Shown: piece by piece, positions 16,314 through 18,331 of the stretch
How the letters are laid out: the number at the start of each line of letters is the position of its first letter
Numbering within the stretch: position 1 is the stretch's first letter
Source of the DNA: UASB124 sp964446935
GTDB lineage: Bacteria; Babelota; Babeliae; Babelales; RVW-14
Reading direction: 5' to 3'
NCBI GenBank assembly: GCA_964446935.1
Contig: CAYUQI010000024.1
Coordinates: 1 to 18,331, forward strand
DNA length: 18,331 nt
Notes under the pieces: model-generated
What the model saw: only the letters and a program-made list of their open reading frames with translations
Database searches by the model: none
Told to the model about the DNA's origin: nothing
Program-made: the position numbers and the translations under genes

Positions 16314-16527
16314 TCCCGTTCGTGATGAGGAAGCTATATAGCAGCTGTCTCGAACCATGAACACCATGAAATTTTTTATTAGTTCTAATACTATTTTTAT
16401 TAGCAGCCAATTAATTTTGAATTCATGGTTCGAGACGCCCTTTGGGCTCCTCCCAGCCTTCGCACCGACCACCGTAGCCACCTGGGCGAAAGTGAGCCCG
16501 CTTCGGTGGGCGGCACCACGAACGGGA
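16314..16527. repeat. 214-bp nested inverted-repeat element, GC-rich arm
   Basis: Outer arms TCCCGTTCGTGATG (16314-16327) and CACCACGAACGGGA (16514-16527) match at 13 of 14 positions. Inner arms GTCTCGAACCATGAA (16347-16361) and TTCATGGTTCGAGAC (16422-16436) are perfect. Further pairs are GAGGA 16327-16331 with TCCTC 16448-16452, and a self-complementary GCTATATAGC (16333-16342). The right portion 16437-16527 is 63 of 91 GC, against AT-rich surroundings. It contains two hairpins: GCCC-TTT-GGGC (16437-16447) and a six-pair stem capped by TTCG (16496-16511). No convincing target-site duplication was found. It looks like a REP- or MITE-type non-coding element. It occupies most of the 358-base gene-free stretch 16254-16611; in the remainder I see nothing else, apart from the ribosome site before 16612. 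Confidence 0.7.
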
Positions 16528-16611
16528 CAAGATCATCATTCACCCTGAGAAACAAGTCATATGGCGAACTCGAAGTAAGAATACATTCAAATTCAACAAA
16601 AAGGAGATACC

Positions 16612-17325
16612 ATGAAAACCCTCATTCGTCATGCATTGCTAACATTCGTCGTTGTTGCCTATACTCTCACAGCAAGCCACGCCTCTATTGCAACTCTTTT
16701 CTCACCCAATGACAAACCAACGAAAAAGCTGATTGAGTTCATCAATGAAGCCCAAAAAACAATTTATGCAGCACAATACTTGTTTACTGACAAAACAATA
16801 GCAGAAGCCCTCATCAAAGCAAAAGCTCGTAATATAGACATAAAAATCATTCTTGATCCTATTAGTACCGATAGCAAGTATGGCAAAGCAGAACTACTTA
16901 CACAAAACAACATTGCAGTGTTTGTTTTTAACCCTCATCCCAATAAAAAAGGTTTTGAGGTATCAGCAAACGACAAATGGTTTTCCAACACACCTATCAT
17001 GCACAATAAATTCGTCATTATTGATAATACATTAGTTTGGACAGGCTCATTTAATTGGACGGTTGCCGCTAACACACGCAACAGTGAAAACGTCCTCTAC
17101 ACAAATGACCGTCAAGCATGCAAAAGTTATAGTGATTATTTCGCAGATCTTTTGGCAACTAAATGCATACCCTACGCTGCACATATTGCTGCTCAAAATA
17201 AAACCCCATCTTCATCATTACGCCAGGACGTTCTTAATTGTCTTCATACTACTAATGATGATGCAAGTTTACTCAATTCATTAATTAATCTGCTTGAAAA
17301 ACAACATATTTCTGCGAAAAACTAA
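16612..17325 (+). CDS. Secreted single-HKD phospholipase D-like protein
   Basis: A 237-residue protein with a strong AAGGAG ribosome site and a signal peptide (basic 1-7, hydrophobic 8-20, cleavage after SHA). A PLD-like domain (about 30-185) contains one HKD motif, H131-N-K133...D138 in MHNKFVIIDN, followed by GSFNWT (145-150), then a Glu within SENVLY. One HKD per chain is the arrangement of Nuc-type endonucleases and mitoPLD-like proteins, which dimerise to form one active site. Substrate could be DNA or phospholipid and cannot be decided from sequence. The C-terminal 50 residues are a helical extension not typical of Nuc. Export suggests action in the periplasm or on a host. It lies directly after the nested-repeat element. 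Confidence 0.88.
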   Translation: MKTLIRHALLTFVVVAYTLTASHASIATLFSPNDKPTKKLIEFINEAQKTIYAAQYLFTDKTIAEALIKAKARNIDIKIILDPISTDSKYGKAELLTQNNIAVFVFNPHPNKKGFEVSANDKWFSNTPIMHNKFVIIDNTLVWTGSFNWTVAANTRNSENVLYTNDRQACKSYSDYFADLLATKCIPYAAHIAAQNKTPSSSLRQDVLNCLHTTNDDASLLNSLINLLEKQHISAKN

Positions 17326-17394
17326 CACATTTTTGCATTTTTGTAATTTTTATTTATCATTAAATTATATATTGATTATTACAATGGGGGTTTT

Positions 17395-18331
17395 ATGTAT
17401 AAGAAATTATGGTTATTTTTTGTAAGTATTGTCTGCATCACTTCATATAATCTTGATGCAGCAGAAAAAAGACCTATTTCCGATGAAAAACATATCTATG
17501 GTGTTAACGTTAAATTCTCCCAGCAGCTCATTAACCAGCAACAAGAATCACCAGTTACAGCCCCACTCTCATATGGTCTTACTGAATGCACACAATCGAC
17601 GTGTCCTCTTACAAGAAAAAGGAAACTAGGAGCTATAGGGGCTCCCTATTTTGCACATGTTCGAAAATGCTTTGAAAATGCTGTTGTTAAACACATCACA
17701 GATAATTTTTCTGATAAAGGCAAACAATTTGTCTATACAAGTTTTGGTAGTGGTTGGCTATTACAAGACTTTTTAATTATCAATAAGTTACTACAAGCAG
17801 GATTTACACACCTAACACTTAATTTTATTGATCCATTATATCAAAGCACTATGGCCCAGATCCCTCAATCGGTTAAAACTAAAGGCCAAGAAAAAATCAC
17901 CCAGTTCACAGCAACCAACATTACATCAAGCCAAGGAATCCTTATGAACCTTCTTGCATTTGCAATGCTCAATAACAATGCAATTGCAATCAACATATTT
18001 TCTTCAGCTGAAGATTATCGTGAAGCCTGCCACAATGATTCATCTCTTAAAGCTTCAGCCCTGGTATGTACTGATACCCTCACCTCAAATCCTTTTCAAA
18101 AACCACCTTTTGATGACTTTTATACAATTTTTACAGATGCTATGCAGCCGCATAAAGCCTTTTTTTATGTTCTTGAGTATCCAGAGTACGTTGCTTCCAT
18201 GTTTATTGCCCCACATCAATCAAAGAAACAGAATTTTATCAAACAATATCTTCTAATACCGGAACTTTCATTCCAATTAAAAACCCGGCTGGATTCAGCC
18301 GGGTTTAAAAAACTCATGTTTTCTAATCAAA
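17395..18331 (+). CDS. Exported protein of unknown function, 3' end cut off
   Basis: An open frame of 312 full codons from the ATG at 17395 to the last base with no stop, so the gene continues beyond the window. A GGGGG run 4 bases upstream may serve as ribosome site. Residues 1-21 form a signal peptide (MYKKLWLFFVSIVCITSY, cleavage near DA/AE). I recognise no family. The most regular part is residues 112-149: FVYTSFGSGWLLQDF, then NKLLQAGF and LNFIDPLYQ. This strand, Gly loop, helix, strand-ending-in-Asp order recalls the nucleotide-binding start of a Rossmann or methyltransferase fold, but no signature is complete. Codon use resembles the neighbours. It lies 69 bases after the PLD-like gene and could share its transcript. 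Confidence 0.75.
   Translation, partial: MYKKLWLFFVSIVCITSYNLDAAEKRPISDEKHIYGVNVKFSQQLINQQQESPVTAPLSYGLTECTQSTCPLTRKRKLGAIGAPYFAHVRKCFENAVVKHITDNFSDKGKQFVYTSFGSGWLLQDFLIINKLLQAGFTHLTLNFIDPLYQSTMAQIPQSVKTKGQEKITQFTATNITSSQGILMNLLAFAMLNNNAIAINIFSSAEDYREACHNDSSLKASALVCTDTLTSNPFQKPPFDDFYTIFTDAMQPHKAFFYVLEYPEYVASMFIAPHQSKKQNFIKQYLLIPELSFQLKTRLDSAGFKKLMFSNQ
18281..18306. repeat. Terminator-like palindrome inside a coding frame
   Basis: AAACCCGGCTG (18281-18291) and CAGCCGGGTTT (18296-18306) are perfectly complementary around the loop GATT. The stem is GC-rich and ends in only three T on the plus strand, followed by A. It falls inside the open frame starting at 17395, which reads through it (residues about 296-304). 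Confidence 0.7.

Noticed and set aside
16062..16481. 139-codon minus-strand frame over the end of cysS
   Set aside because: Most of it is antisense to the conserved cysS C-terminus and the rest is repeat element; composition and lack of motifs argue against a gene.
16357..16712. Plus-strand frames of 63 and 95 codons across the repeat element
   Set aside because: They read through inverted-repeat arms and the GC-rich part, have no ribosome site, and one runs into the PLD-like gene in another frame.
17380..17385. TACAAT as a -10 box for the gene at 17395
   Set aside because: Transcription would start about 3 bases before the ATG and lose the GGGGG ribosome site, so it is an unlikely promoter.

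Overview
The window is AT-rich and densely packed, and its genes belong to a Gram-negative bacterium with a complete envelope-building logic. It carries LptD (LPS transport to the outer membrane), a BamD-like lipoprotein (outer-membrane protein assembly), YidC (inner-membrane insertion), an FtsL/FtsI pair (septal peptidoglycan) and several exported or lipid-anchored proteins. Housekeeping genes are rplM, pyrG, recR and cysS. The small operons, strong AT bias and number of small secreted accessory proteins (metalloprotease, pentapeptide-repeat protein, single-HKD phospholipase D-like protein) fit a reduced, host-associated lineage. My best guess is the candidate phylum Dependentiae (TM6/Babeliae), but this is inference from gene style and is not proven by any one gene.

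Layout. 1-640: rplM on the minus strand with its own promoter and intrinsic terminator; no rpsI follows it. 904-2272: two exported proteins on the plus strand, a 51-residue peptide and a zinc metalloprotease. 2328-3995: pyrG (minus), with its own candidate promoter. 4088-9993: a tight minus-strand operon transcribed yidC, recR, lptD, pepP, with gaps or overlaps of only a few bases. 10252-11424: bamD-like and yraN (plus), diverging from yidC. 11488-11522: a perfect interspersed palindrome. 11632-12261: exported pentapeptide-repeat protein. 12294-14322: ftsL then ftsI (minus), overlapping by 14 bp. 14446-16253: thioredoxin-like lipoprotein and cysS (plus). 16254-16611: a 358-bp gene-free stretch holding a 214-bp nested inverted-repeat element with a GC-rich arm. 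16612-17325: secreted PLD-like protein. 17395 to the right edge: a long exported protein of unknown function whose frame is still open at the last base.

How the parts work together. The yidC-recR-lptD-pepP operon and the divergent bamD-yraN unit put inner-membrane insertion, LPS export and outer-membrane assembly around one 250-bp intergenic control region. The ftsL-ftsI pair supplies septum synthesis. The plus-strand accessory genes are mostly single units with strong Shine-Dalgarno sites and signal peptides, so their products probably act in the periplasm, at the cell surface or on a host.

No tRNA, rRNA, CRISPR array, transposase, phage gene or toxin-antitoxin pair was recognised. The least explained items are the nested-repeat element, the open-ended exported protein at the right edge, and the small-peptide/metalloprotease pair.
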